49,763 nucleotides of DNA from Chloroflexota bacterium (GTDB lineage Bacteria; Chloroflexota; Anaerolineae; VGOG01), in NCBI GenBank assembly GCA_030611885.1, contig JAUWOY010000021.1:1-49763 (forward strand), in the 5' to 3' direction. The notes beneath the pieces were generated by a model. It ran no database searches and was not told the origin of the DNA. It saw only the letters and a program-made list of their open reading frames with translations. Position 1 is the first letter of the stretch; each line of letters starts with the position of its first letter. The position numbers were made by a program, and so were the translations under genes. Positions 16,158 to 23,823 of the stretch are shown in pieces.

Positions 16158-16781
16158 TTATATTGCGGCTTTAATCTCCTGTTGAAATTGGGCGATGTGC
16201 TGCTGGATGAGTGTTTCCGCCCGGGCCCCATCCCCTGCTTTCAGTGCTTCAGCGACCCCTCGGTGCTGTTCTATCGCTCCTCGCACGTCGCTGAGGCGAT
16301 CCAGGGCAAGATGCCAAAGGCGTAAACTCGGAGCGTAGAGGCGGTCCAAAGTCTCGGCCAGGAATTCGTTGTCTGCAGCCTGGTATAGCAATGCGTGGAA
16401 GCGTTCATCAATGGCCATCAAAGCCTCAACATCCCCGTTCTGCACTCGCTCCAGGTCCTGGAGTACCGCTTCCATTTGAGCGATTTGGTCTTCAGTAACC
16501 CGCTGAGCCGCCAGTCGGGCACAGAAACCCTCCAGGAGCAAGCGCACTTCGAAAATCTTCTGCAGGTCGGTGATATTGATGTTGGCCACGAACATCCCTC
16601 GCCGAGGAACGATATTCACCAGGCCTTCGGCAGCAAGCTGATGCAACGCTTCGCGGATCGGCGTCCGCCCTAACTCGAGCTCTTCCATCAGGGACTGCTC
16701 GTCAACCACCGAAGAAGGCGAAAGCTCTAAAGCGATGATCTTCTTTTTGATAAGATAGTAAGCTTTCTCACTGAGCTGCAC
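16158..16781 (-). CDS. GntR-family regulator, FadR/FCD subfamily
   Basis: A 207-aa transcription factor. Winged helix at residues about 5-68 with the family motif LGRTPIREALHQLAAEGLV and the wing VPRRGMFVA; the all-helical FCD ligand domain follows (about 75-200) with E/D-x3-R and H residues (DERFHALLY, H at about 167) that usually bind a metal and a small carboxylate. It has its own consensus promoter and a palindromic operator at its start site, which suggests autorepression. It is directly upstream of the riboswitch-headed operon and may regulate it too. Confidence 0.9.
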   Translation of the reverse strand: MQLSEKAYYLIKKKIIALELSPSSVVDEQSLMEELELGRTPIREALHQLAAEGLVNIVPRRGMFVANINITDLQKIFEVRLLLEGFCARLAAQRVTEDQIAQMEAVLQDLERVQNGDVEALMAIDERFHALLYQAADNEFLAETLDRLYAPSLRLWHLALDRLSDVRGAIEQHRGVAEALKAGDGARAETLIQQHIAQFQQEIKAAI

Positions 16782-16843
16782 AGGTACTCCTTGTCAATGG
16801 CCTGCAACCTGGGGGATTTCGTAGTCAGGAGGGTATTTCAGAT

Positions 16844-16863
16844 ATTGGAGATATATCCCCAAT
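16844..16863. promoter_or_regulatory. Candidate GntR operator
   Basis: ATTGGAGATATATCCCCAAT is a 20-bp palindrome with a single mismatched pair. It lies just downstream of the gntR -10 box, covering about +2 to +21, where a bound repressor would block initiation. Confidence 0.6.
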
Positions 16864-16871
16864 GTATTTTA

Positions 16872-16900
16872 ATTATACCACACTTTACTTGGTTTGTCAA
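16872..16900 (-). promoter_or_regulatory. Consensus sigma-70-type promoter for gntR
   Basis: Minus strand TTGACA (16895-16900), 17-bp spacer, TATAAT (16872-16877): a full match to consensus. The start codon is about 85 nt downstream of the expected start site. Confidence 0.85.
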
Positions 16901-16929
16901 ATCCCCAAAAGCAGGGACTTGCGTAGTGG

Positions 16930-18447
16930 TTAAGCGCAAGTGGAGGAGAGGTAACGGAGTGGAGAAACACCCCCCGGGGCTTTCGCTGCACTCACCCTTT
17001 TATGACGCTCGTCGGCCTGGGCGACGATCTCTCTCAGCCTGGCCTCCACATCGGCAGGGATGGGCAGCGGTTGGTGGTGCTCCAGGATGTCCTTCACCTT
17101 GGCCCGCACCCGCTCGGCCATGGTCTTGCCGCCGCTGGCCTCCCAACCCCGGCGCATCTGTCGGTCCATCAGGGTCGGGAACCACAGCTCGGACCTGAAG
17201 TGCTGGCGCGTGTGCTCTTCCGTCAGGTAGTGGCCGCCGGGGCCCACCCGCTCGATGACGTCCACCGCCAGGGTCTCAGGAGTGACGGTGACTCCGCTCA
17301 GGATGCGCTTGGCCATGCCGATGACTTCGTTGGACATGACCAGCATGTCGAAAGAACCCAGCAGACCCGATTCCAGGTAGCCGACGTCGTGGATCAGGTT
17401 GGCGCCCGACAGTGCGGCGACGGTCACGGACATGGCCGCTTCGATGGCCGCCTGCTGATCGAGAACTTTGGCGTCGGAGCAGCCAGCGGTGGAGAACATG
17501 GGCAGCCGCAGCCACTTGGCGACGTCGGTCATGGCCGCGCTGAGCAGCACCATCTCCGGCGCGCCGTAGGACAAAATGGAAGTGGCCATGTCTATGGCGG
17601 ATTGCACGCCGCCGATGATGACTGCCGCGCCCCTCCGCTTGAGCTGCGCCAGCACCACGCCCACCAGACATTCGGCCAGGCACTGCACCATGCCGCCGGC
17701 CAGCGTCACCGGCGCGGTGGCGCCGCACATGGTGCAGGGGGTGTAAATGGCGGGGATGCCCATCTCCGCCGCGTACAGGATCTTCTCCACTGCCTCGACC
17801 GAGTTGCTCAGCGGGGAGCTAGGCTCAATGTAGACCACGAAGAGAGGCGCTTTGGCGAACTCCTCCGGCCCGCCCAGCACCTCGCAGGCCATCCGATATT
17901 GGTCGGCCAGGCCCTCTTTGTCCACAGTGGTGATGACCAGCGGCTTGCCCGTGCCCTGCATCATGGCCAGGAATTGGTGGCGGTCGTAAGTGAGCACAGG
18001 TACGCCCGAAGTCAGGCCCAGTGACATGTGGAAGTCAATGTGGGGCAGGGCGTCGCTGACACGAGCCGCGTTGTAGGTGTCCTCATAGGTGTACTTGCGC
18101 ACCTCGTCGGTGTAGGGGTCTATGAGGGAAGGGCAATCGGAGCCGGTGCCGAAGTAGATTTTGTCCTTCTCCAGGATGATGCGCTTACTACGGTCCCGCC
18201 CGGCCACGACGATCCGCTCCGGCGCGGTGTTCAGCGCATCCTTGACCAGCCAGGATGGGATGCGCACCAGATCGGTGTCACTGACCAGGCAGCCGGCTTC
18301 GCGCAGCAGGGCCAGCCCCTCCTCTCCGTAAACCCGCGTCCCCACTCGCTCCAGGACATCGAGGGCGGAGTGGAAGATCTCCTCGATTTGATCATCCGAC
18401 AGCACGCGAAATTGCGTGGTGGCGTTCACCTGGTAGTTCGCTCTCAT
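16930..18447 (-). CDS. MttB-family methyltransferase, paralogue 4
   Basis: A 505-aa MttB-superfamily protein without in-frame amber. The start MRANYQVN overlaps the stop of the homocysteine methyltransferase gene (ATGA, 18444-18447), so the two are probably translationally coupled. Motifs: YFGTGSDCPS, PCTMCGATAP, FSTAGCSDAKVLD, LIHDVGYLESG, RVGPGGHYLTEEHT. It is the closest paralogue of copy 1, differs in PCPSAGG to PCTMCGA, and has an extra C-terminal tail of about 20 residues. Likely partner: corrinoid protein 2 (19451-20101). With a homocysteine methyltransferase next door the methyl may end on methionine (inference). Confidence 0.88.
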   Translation of the reverse strand: MRANYQVNATTQFRVLSDDQIEEIFHSALDVLERVGTRVYGEEGLALLREAGCLVSDTDLVRIPSWLVKDALNTAPERIVVAGRDRSKRIILEKDKIYFGTGSDCPSLIDPYTDEVRKYTYEDTYNAARVSDALPHIDFHMSLGLTSGVPVLTYDRHQFLAMMQGTGKPLVITTVDKEGLADQYRMACEVLGGPEEFAKAPLFVVYIEPSSPLSNSVEAVEKILYAAEMGIPAIYTPCTMCGATAPVTLAGGMVQCLAECLVGVVLAQLKRRGAAVIIGGVQSAIDMATSILSYGAPEMVLLSAAMTDVAKWLRLPMFSTAGCSDAKVLDQQAAIEAAMSVTVAALSGANLIHDVGYLESGLLGSFDMLVMSNEVIGMAKRILSGVTVTPETLAVDVIERVGPGGHYLTEEHTRQHFRSELWFPTLMDRQMRRGWEASGGKTMAERVRAKVKDILEHHQPLPIPADVEARLREIVAQADERHKRVSAAKAPGGVSPLRYLSSTCA

Positions 18448-19337
18448 GTTGATTTTCCCCTTTCTTCGTGTATGGCCGCAGCGATGGCCGCGATGTGGGC
18501 GGGCGAGGAGCCGCAGCAGGCGCCGACGATGCGCGCGCCCAACTCCACGTAGCGGCGGGCCAGCTCGGCCATCCTCTCCGGCGTGGCGTCGTAGACCACC
18601 TGGCGCTTGACCAGTCGCGGCAGGCCGGCGTTGGGCTTGGCGATCAGGTAGGCATCGGGTGCGGCCTGGCGCATCTGGGGCAGGAAATCCAGCACCTCCT
18701 CGGGCGCGTGGCCGCAGTTGGCGCCTGTGGCTGGCACGCCCAATGCCGCCATCGCCTGGGCCGCCTGCGCCGGGCTGACCCCCATGCTGGTGTGTCCGTG
18801 GGTGTCGAAGCTGAAGGTGCAGAAGACGGGCAGATCGCACCCCTGCCGCGCCCCCTCGACGGCGGCTTTCGCTTCGTTGAGGTCGCTCATGGTCTCGACG
18901 TAGATGACATCCACGCCTCCTGCCGCCAGCGCCTGGGCTTGCTCGGCGAAGAGCTCAACGGCGGCTTCGTAGGTCAGCGAACCAAGCGGTGCCATCAGCT
19001 CCCCTGTGGGACCGATGTCACCGGCGACGTAGAGGTCGCCGCCCGCCACCTGGCGGGCCAGTTTGGCAGCGCGGCGGTTGATCTCTGCCACCTGCACGCC
19101 TAGTCCCGCTGCCTTCAGCCGCGCCCGCGTGCCGCCGAAGGTGGTGGTGAGAATGATCTGGGAGCCGGCCTCCACGTAGGCGCGGTGCAGTTTCATGATC
19201 TCCTCGGGCCGTTCCAATATCCACGCCTCGCCCGGCGTCCCCGTGGGCAGCCCGGCCTCCAGCAGCATGGTGCCCGTCGCCCCATCGGCGATCAGAACCT
19301 CGCCGGAGGCTAGTCGCTCCAAGATGGGTAATCGCAT
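18444..19337 (-). CDS. Homocysteine S-methyltransferase domain protein
   Basis: A 297-aa protein equal to the N-terminal homocysteine-binding barrel of MetH or to BHMT/MmuM. Zinc ligands are visible: C208 in GANCGH and C274-C275 in GACCGSSP. Other marks: ADGATGTMLLEAG, ILTTTFGGTRARL, YVETMSDLNEA. The cobalamin, pterin and activation domains of MetH are absent. Its neighbours are a corrinoid protein upstream and an MttB paralogue overlapping downstream. It probably methylates homocysteine from the methyl-corrinoid protein; use of S-methylmethionine or a betaine directly is an alternative. Confidence 0.9.
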   Translation of the reverse strand: MRLPILERLASGEVLIADGATGTMLLEAGLPTGTPGEAWILERPEEIMKLHRAYVEAGSQIILTTTFGGTRARLKAAGLGVQVAEINRRAAKLARQVAGGDLYVAGDIGPTGELMAPLGSLTYEAAVELFAEQAQALAAGGVDVIYVETMSDLNEAKAAVEGARQGCDLPVFCTFSFDTHGHTSMGVSPAQAAQAMAALGVPATGANCGHAPEEVLDFLPQMRQAAPDAYLIAKPNAGLPRLVKRQVVYDATPERMAELARRYVELGARIVGACCGSSPAHIAAIAAAIHEERGKST

Positions 19338-19387
19338 GATTCAACTCCTTGAGACTGAATGTGGCGCTGTCTACGGTTCAGCGCTCG

Positions 19388-19447
19388 GAGTTCGGTGTTT
19401 CAGCGCCAAACTCCGAACTTGCAACCTGGAACCTTCGAACCTGAAAC
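19388..19447. repeat. Heptad-periodic spacer
   Basis: Units AACTCCG, AACTTGC, AACCTGG, AACCTTCG, AACCTG recur with roughly 7-nt steps between corrinoid protein 2 and the homocysteine methyltransferase. Confidence 0.45.
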
Positions 19448-19450
19448 CCG

Positions 19451-20101
19451 CTACGCCTGCACCAACCCCTTGACCACTTCCACTGCTTCAGTAGCGTTTT
19501 CGGCGTAGGCGTCAGCTCCGATCTCCTCGGCCCACTCCGGGCTGGCGGGCACGCCACCGATGATGACCTTGACCTGATCGCGCAGGCCGGCTTCTTTGAG
19601 GGTCAGGATCACGGCTTCCTGGTTGAGCATGGTCGTGGTGAGCAACGCAGAGAGGCCCACCACGTCGGCACCCACTTCGCGCACGGCGTCAACAAATCGC
19701 TGGGGCGACACATCCACGCCCAGGTCGCGCACCTCGAAACCGTTGGCGGTCAGCATGGTGGCCACCAGCGTCTTGCCGATTTCGTGGATGTCCCCCTGCA
19801 CGGTGCCGATGACCACTTTGCCCAGCGTCTGGAGTTGCTGCTTGCGCTTCATCATCTCTGGCTCCAGGGCGGCGATGGCTTCTTTCATGGCCTGGCTGCT
19901 CATCATCAGATCGGGGATGAACAGCTCCCCTTTGGCGAAGCCCTCGCCGACGACGTCCATGCCCGGCTTGAAGCCTTGCTCGATAGCCGCCAGCGGATCA
20001 ATTCCCGCGCGCAGCACCTCGTCGGCCAACTTGCGCGCCTTGTCTGGCAGACCGGCGATGACCGCGTTAGTCATCTCCTCGAATAGTCTTTCATTTGCCA
20101 T
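19451..20101 (-). CDS. Corrinoid protein (MttC/MtbC-like), copy 2
   Basis: A 216-aa cap plus B12-domain protein. The B12 motif is D104-I-H106-E-I-G109, with H106 as the predicted cobalt ligand, followed by LSALLTTTM and IGGVPAS. It is more diverged than copies 1 and 3 (HEIGKT instead of HDIGKN). It lies between mttB5 and the homocysteine methyltransferase in one direction, which fits a chain MttB to corrinoid protein to homocysteine. Confidence 0.92.
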   Translation of the reverse strand: MANERLFEEMTNAVIAGLPDKARKLADEVLRAGIDPLAAIEQGFKPGMDVVGEGFAKGELFIPDLMMSSQAMKEAIAALEPEMMKRKQQLQTLGKVVIGTVQGDIHEIGKTLVATMLTANGFEVRDLGVDVSPQRFVDAVREVGADVVGLSALLTTTMLNQEAVILTLKEAGLRDQVKVIIGGVPASPEWAEEIGADAYAENATEAVEVVKGLVQA

Positions 20102-20125
20102 CTGGTATCCTCCTTAATCTTTGTG

Positions 20126-20161
20126 AGACCCTTGGGGTTTAAGACAAAACCCCAAGGGTCT
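20126..20161. repeat. Perfect palindrome AGACCCTTGGGGTTT
   Basis: A 15-bp arm and its exact complement with a 6-nt loop, in the 66-bp gap between mttB5 and corrinoid protein 2. No U-tract follows. It resembles in style the AGACTTCGGAAGTCT palindromes and may be a small mobile repeat or a processing hairpin. Confidence 0.6.
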
Positions 20162-20167
20162 GAGTGC

Positions 20168-21595
20168 TCACGACTTCAGAATGTAGGCAATCTCCTCCCG
20201 GACGGCGTCGGGCAGCGGCTCCGGCTGGTGGCTTTCCATCAGGCTGATGGTCTTGTCGCGCAGCCGCTCGCCCAGCCGTTTGCCGCCGGCCGCGCTCCAG
20301 GCGTCGGCCCGCTGCCGATCCCACAGCATCGGCTGCCACAGCTCGCGGAAGTGGCGCAGGGTGTGCTTGGCGGTCAGGAAGTCGCCTCCTGGCCCCACCT
20401 GGTGGATGACCTCCAGCGCCAGCGATTCCGCATCCAGCAAGAAGCCATCCACGAAGCGGCGCATCATGGCGATAACCTCGTCGGTGAAGACGATCATCTC
20501 CGGCGAGGTGGTCAGCCCTGCCTCCAGGTACCCGACGTCGTGCACCAGATTGTGACCGGCCAGCAGGGCCACCAGCACCGAAAAGCCAGCATCGGCCGCC
20601 GCCTGCTCGTCCATGACGCAGCTATCGGAGTGGCCGGCGTAGCCCCAGGTGGGCAATCCATAGAAGCGGCCCATCTCGGCCACCGCCACCCGCGCCAACT
20701 GGAACTCCGGCGCGCCGTAGACGCTGATGGTGGTCTTCATGTCCATGTGGTGTAGCCCGCTGCCGTAGACGAAAGGGGCCCTCGGCTGCTGGAGTTGGTG
20801 GATCACCAGGCTGCTGAGCACCTCCGCGTTGCCCAGCGCCAGTCCGCCGGCCAGGGTGACCGGTGCCGTGCCGCCCATCATCGGCGCGGGCGAATGAACG
20901 ATGGGCAGGCCTTGCTCGGCCATGTACAGCAGCTTGTCCGTGGCCGTCTCGCTGTGCTGCAGCGGCGTGGTCGGCTCGGAATAGAGGAGCAGCGTGGGGT
21001 TGAGCCGCAACTGCTCCATGCCTCCGGCTGCTGCAGCAGCCATGGCGGCTATCGCTTCGCAATCAACGCGGTCGTCGCAGACGAAGACCGCGGGCTTGGT
21101 GGTGTGCTCCAGCATCAGGGCGTACTGCTGCCGGTAGACGTTGCCCACGTCAACATCAGAAGGGATGCCCATGCTCATCACGAAGGCGATCTCCGGCAGG
21201 GCGTCGCAGACGTGGAGGCAATCCACCACGTCAGCGGCGGTGAACTTGCGCCGCTCGCCACTGCGGGGATCGAGATAATTAGGGCAATCGGAGCCGGGGC
21301 CGAAGTTGACCGTTCCCCCCTCCAGCGGTGCCGCCACCTCACTGCTCCCCCGCTTGCAGAGGACGACGCGCGACGGCGCCTGCTTCAGTGCCCATTCCAC
21401 CAGGCCGGCGGGTAGGTGAACCAGGTTCTCATCGGTGATCACGGCATCCATCTCGCGTAGCAGTGACAGCGCGCCATCGTGATACACCCGCACGCCAGTG
21501 CGCCGCAATATCTCCAGCGAAGCGCGGTGGACGACCTCGCACTGCCCACGGGTCAACACTGCCAGCCGGGGAAGGGCAACAGTACTCTGGGTCAA
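20168..21595 (-). CDS. MttB-family methyltransferase, paralogue 5
   Basis: A 475-aa MttB-superfamily protein without in-frame amber, starting MTQSTVALPRLAVLTRGQ. Motifs: NFGPGSDCPNYLDP, PAPMMGGTAP, the central WGYAGHSDSCVMDEQAA, LVHDVGYLEAG, QVGPGGDFLTAKHT. The central motif differs from the common SDAK form (SDSC). It is closest in style to paralogue 7 (both WGYAG and PxPxMGGTAP). It heads the group mttB5, corrinoid protein 2, homocysteine methyltransferase, mttB4. Confidence 0.88.
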   Translation of the reverse strand: MTQSTVALPRLAVLTRGQCEVVHRASLEILRRTGVRVYHDGALSLLREMDAVITDENLVHLPAGLVEWALKQAPSRVVLCKRGSSEVAAPLEGGTVNFGPGSDCPNYLDPRSGERRKFTAADVVDCLHVCDALPEIAFVMSMGIPSDVDVGNVYRQQYALMLEHTTKPAVFVCDDRVDCEAIAAMAAAAAGGMEQLRLNPTLLLYSEPTTPLQHSETATDKLLYMAEQGLPIVHSPAPMMGGTAPVTLAGGLALGNAEVLSSLVIHQLQQPRAPFVYGSGLHHMDMKTTISVYGAPEFQLARVAVAEMGRFYGLPTWGYAGHSDSCVMDEQAAADAGFSVLVALLAGHNLVHDVGYLEAGLTTSPEMIVFTDEVIAMMRRFVDGFLLDAESLALEVIHQVGPGGDFLTAKHTLRHFRELWQPMLWDRQRADAWSAAGGKRLGERLRDKTISLMESHQPEPLPDAVREEIAYILKS

Positions 21596-21619
21596 GCGAT
21601 TATCCTCCTACAACTACAG

Positions 21620-21682
21620 GTTTCGAGTTGCGAGTTTCGAGTTGTGGAATGAGAAACCCGAAACTCAAGAACGCGAAACTCT
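21620..21682. repeat. Heptad-periodic spacer upstream of mttB5
   Basis: GTTTCGA, GTTGCGA, GTTTCGA, GTTGTGG on one side and GAAACCC, GAAACTC, GAAACTC units on the other; most steps are 7 nt and the halves are loosely complementary. Confidence 0.6.
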
Positions 21683-21723
21683 ACCGATGGACTCTTACAG
21701 TGCATCATCAATCCGGTTCATGG

Positions 21724-21850
21724 TCACGTGCTGCTCTCCAACCCCAACTTTCGCAGCTTCTCCGTCGTGGGCTGTCCCTCGACATCCCAGCCCATGGCGG
21801 CGTAGAAGTCCCGCACCATCGGCTGGATGGCCACTGCTGGCGGCCTGGAA
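21724..21850 (-). pseudogene. C-terminal remnant of an aldehyde:ferredoxin oxidoreductase
   Basis: On the minus strand about 40 codons read VRDFYAAMGWDVEGQP, then TTEKLRKLGLE and a stop at 21724-21726. This resembles the extreme C-terminus of tungsten-dependent aldehyde:ferredoxin oxidoreductases (RDYYxxxGWDExGxPTxExLxELGL). No upstream AOR sequence remains: the frame runs into the alcohol dehydrogenase gene's 3' end. It looks like a deletion scar. The match is from memory of the family only. Confidence 0.55.
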
Positions 21851-21874
21851 AGGCTGCCCCCGGCTCGCTCAAGC

Positions 21875-22903
21875 TCAGGGCGTGATCACCGTGCGGACCT
21901 CAGGCCCGAAGGCCTCCAGGTCGTCCAGCGCGGCGTTGATGGCCTCGGCGTCCAGAGGCACGGTGCGGGTGACTATCTGCGACAGGTCCAGCACGCCCCG
22001 GCGGACCAACTCGACGAGCAGGGGCAGCTCCTGCAAAAGATGGTCGGAGCAGCCGATGATCTGGGCTTCTTTCAGAATGATGTCCTGATAAGAGTTGAGC
22101 TCGAAGGGCTGATCGGCGATGCCCACCAGTACCGCCCGCCCGAACACCGCCAGCGAGTGCACCGCTTGCTTCACCGTCTGCGGCAAGCCGACCAGCTCCA
22201 GCGCCACGTCCACGCCCTGCCCGCCGGTCAGCCGCCTGATCTCCGCCACCGGATCGGCAATGCTGGCGTTCACCGGGACAGCGCCGTAGCTCTCCGCTAG
22301 CTTCAGCTTATCGGCGTTGATGTCCACGGCGTACACGTCCAACGCGCCGAAGGCCCGCGCCAACTGCACCGCCGAGATGCCCAACCCGCCGACGCCGAAG
22401 ACGGCCACGCTCTCGCCCGGCTTCAGCTCCGCCTTGTTGAGGGCGTGGAGCGACGTGGCCGAGGAGCACATCATGACCGCACCCTGCTCGAAGGGGATCT
22501 CGTCGGGCAAGGGGATGGCGTTGCGCGAGGGCACGACGATGCATTCGGCGTAGCCACCATCTTGATACTTGCCGATCATCGAGCCTGAGGTGCAAAACTG
22601 CTCGCTGCCCATGGCACAGTAGCGGCAATCGCCGCAGGTGACCAGGTAGTGCAGGCACACCCGGTCGCCCACCTTGACGTTCCTGACGGCCGGGCCCACC
22701 TCCTCAATCACGCCCGCCACCTCATGCCCCAGCGTCATGGGCAGGGGATGGACCGGCGAGGTGCCAGCACGGTAGTGCACGTCCGAACGGCAAATGCCCG
22801 CCGCTTTGACCTTGACCAACACGTCCTTCGCGCCCACGTGGGGCACGGACACCTCTTGCATCTCCAGAGGCTGTCCCGGCTTGACCATACGAACTGCTTT
22901 CAT
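21875..22903 (-). CDS. Zinc-dependent alcohol dehydrogenase family protein
   Basis: A 342-aa MDR-family dehydrogenase. Catalytic zinc region CRSDVHYRAG and GHEVAGVIEEVG; structural zinc cysteines in CGDCRYCAMGSEQFC (all four present); Rossmann motif VFGVGGLGISA. It oxidises an alcohol or polyol, or reduces an aldehyde, with NAD(P); substrate unknown. Start MKAVRMVK (22903) is chosen because the longer frame upstream runs through REP repeats. The nearby AOR remnant suggests an older alcohol/aldehyde module. Confidence 0.9.
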   Translation of the reverse strand: MKAVRMVKPGQPLEMQEVSVPHVGAKDVLVKVKAAGICRSDVHYRAGTSPVHPLPMTLGHEVAGVIEEVGPAVRNVKVGDRVCLHYLVTCGDCRYCAMGSEQFCTSGSMIGKYQDGGYAECIVVPSRNAIPLPDEIPFEQGAVMMCSSATSLHALNKAELKPGESVAVFGVGGLGISAVQLARAFGALDVYAVDINADKLKLAESYGAVPVNASIADPVAEIRRLTGGQGVDVALELVGLPQTVKQAVHSLAVFGRAVLVGIADQPFELNSYQDIILKEAQIIGCSDHLLQELPLLVELVRRGVLDLSQIVTRTVPLDAEAINAALDDLEAFGPEVRTVITP

Positions 22904-22922
22904 TGCTGCCTCCAAGAATTTT

Positions 22923-22979
22923 GGATTCCCCAACTTGTTGGGGCTGTGATGCAACGACCCCGAACAAGTTCGGGACTCC
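22923..22979. repeat. REP unit pair A
   Basis: A 57-bp unit made of the palindromes CCCCAACTTGTTGGGG and CCCGAACAAGTTCGGG with outer GGATTC/GACTCC ends, so it can fold as one long stem or two short ones. It is the twin of unit B. Confidence 0.8.
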
Positions 22980-23015
22980 GGTGCACTATCCACGGAACCT
23001 GCCGACTAGACCCTT

Positions 23016-23072
23016 GGACTCCCCAACTTGTTGGGGCTGTGGCGCAACAAACCCGAACAAGTTCGGGACTCC
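23016..23072. repeat. REP unit pair B
   Basis: 57 bp, near-identical in plan to unit A: GGACTCCCCAACTTGTTGG, a short link, then CCCGAACAAGTTCGGGACTCC. It lies 14 bp past the RAYT stop. Confidence 0.8.
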
Positions 23073-23085
23073 AGGATCAGTCCAG

Positions 23086-23691
23086 TCAAAAGTCATCGTG
23101 TTCAAGATAATCCGGGATTGGATAGCGCATCCAGGCATCTGTCAAAAACTCCTCGCCATGCTCGCGCAGGTAGTAATGGTAACTGGAATGTGGGTACTGC
23201 GCGAGGCATTGATGCACATCCAATGCATGGCCGGGTGCAATCTTCACCTTCTTACCTTCGACCACCAAGACGCCATCTGAGACTCGCACGTAGCCATGTT
23301 TGATGGGGTTGATGTGGGTGTAGTTGAAATACCCCCAGAAATCACGTTCGTTACGCGGGAATCTATCCCAGTATTGGTACCAGACCTGTCTCCCAGGTGT
23401 ATTGTCCAGCTTGTTCAACTGGATGGCGCTATCACCGTGCAATCGCTTGATGAATTTCCAGATGGGAGCAACATCACTGGTCTTGAGCAACAAGTGATAG
23501 TGATCTGCCAGAATGACCCAGGCATACAACCTGATGCCATAGTCCTTGATGGCTTCTTTCAGGACATCTCGCACCAGTATGCGCTTGGAATCTGTGTCCA
23601 GAAGCCATTGGCAGTGCACGATGCTGCCCGTAATGAAGTAACAGGCGTTGTCCTCGTAGATGTGGGGTGGATGAAATTCTCGTCTCTTCAC
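23086..23691 (-). CDS. REP-associated tyrosine transposase (RAYT, IS200/IS605-like Y1)
   Basis: A 201-aa Y1 HUH transposase. The HUH motif is H64-Y65-H66 in ADHYHLLLK and the catalytic tyrosine is Y121 or Y124 in FNYTHINPIKHG. Single-domain proteins of this kind flanked by REP palindromes are RAYTs, domesticated transposases thought to cut and move REP DNA. The GTG start (VKRREFHPPH) is preferred because the longer frame runs into a REP unit. Repeats lie on both sides (22923-23072 and 23724-23807). It appears intact. Confidence 0.9.
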   Translation of the reverse strand: MKRREFHPPHIYEDNACYFITGSIVHCQWLLDTDSKRILVRDVLKEAIKDYGIRLYAWVILADHYHLLLKTSDVAPIWKFIKRLHGDSAIQLNKLDNTPGRQVWYQYWDRFPRNERDFWGYFNYTHINPIKHGYVRVSDGVLVVEGKKVKIAPGHALDVHQCLAQYPHSSYHYYLREHGEEFLTDAWMRYPIPDYLEHDDF

Positions 23692-23723
23692 CTCTCGCTC
23701 TCCGTTGAGAATGATACCCAGAA

Positions 23724-23807
23724 CCCCGAACAAGTTCGGGAATCCGATGCGCCGATGCCGGAGTCCTTAACTTGTTGAGGGCAAAACCCGAACAAGTTCG
23801 GGACTCC
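23724..23807. repeat. REP units on the 5' side of the RAYT gene
   Basis: A single unit CCCGAACAAGTTCGGG with AATCC end (23724-23744) and a pair (23760-23807) whose left palindrome is degenerate (CCTTAACTTGTTGAGG). The last unit ends 17 bp before the mttB6 stop codon. Confidence 0.75.
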
Positions 23808-23823
23808 AACTTCAGCTTCAACC

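Noticed and set aside
18448-18840. N-terminal extension of MttB paralogue 4
   Set aside because: The frame is open but overlaps the homocysteine methyltransferase gene, and the N-terminus then no longer matches the paralogues; ATG 18447 gives the family start.
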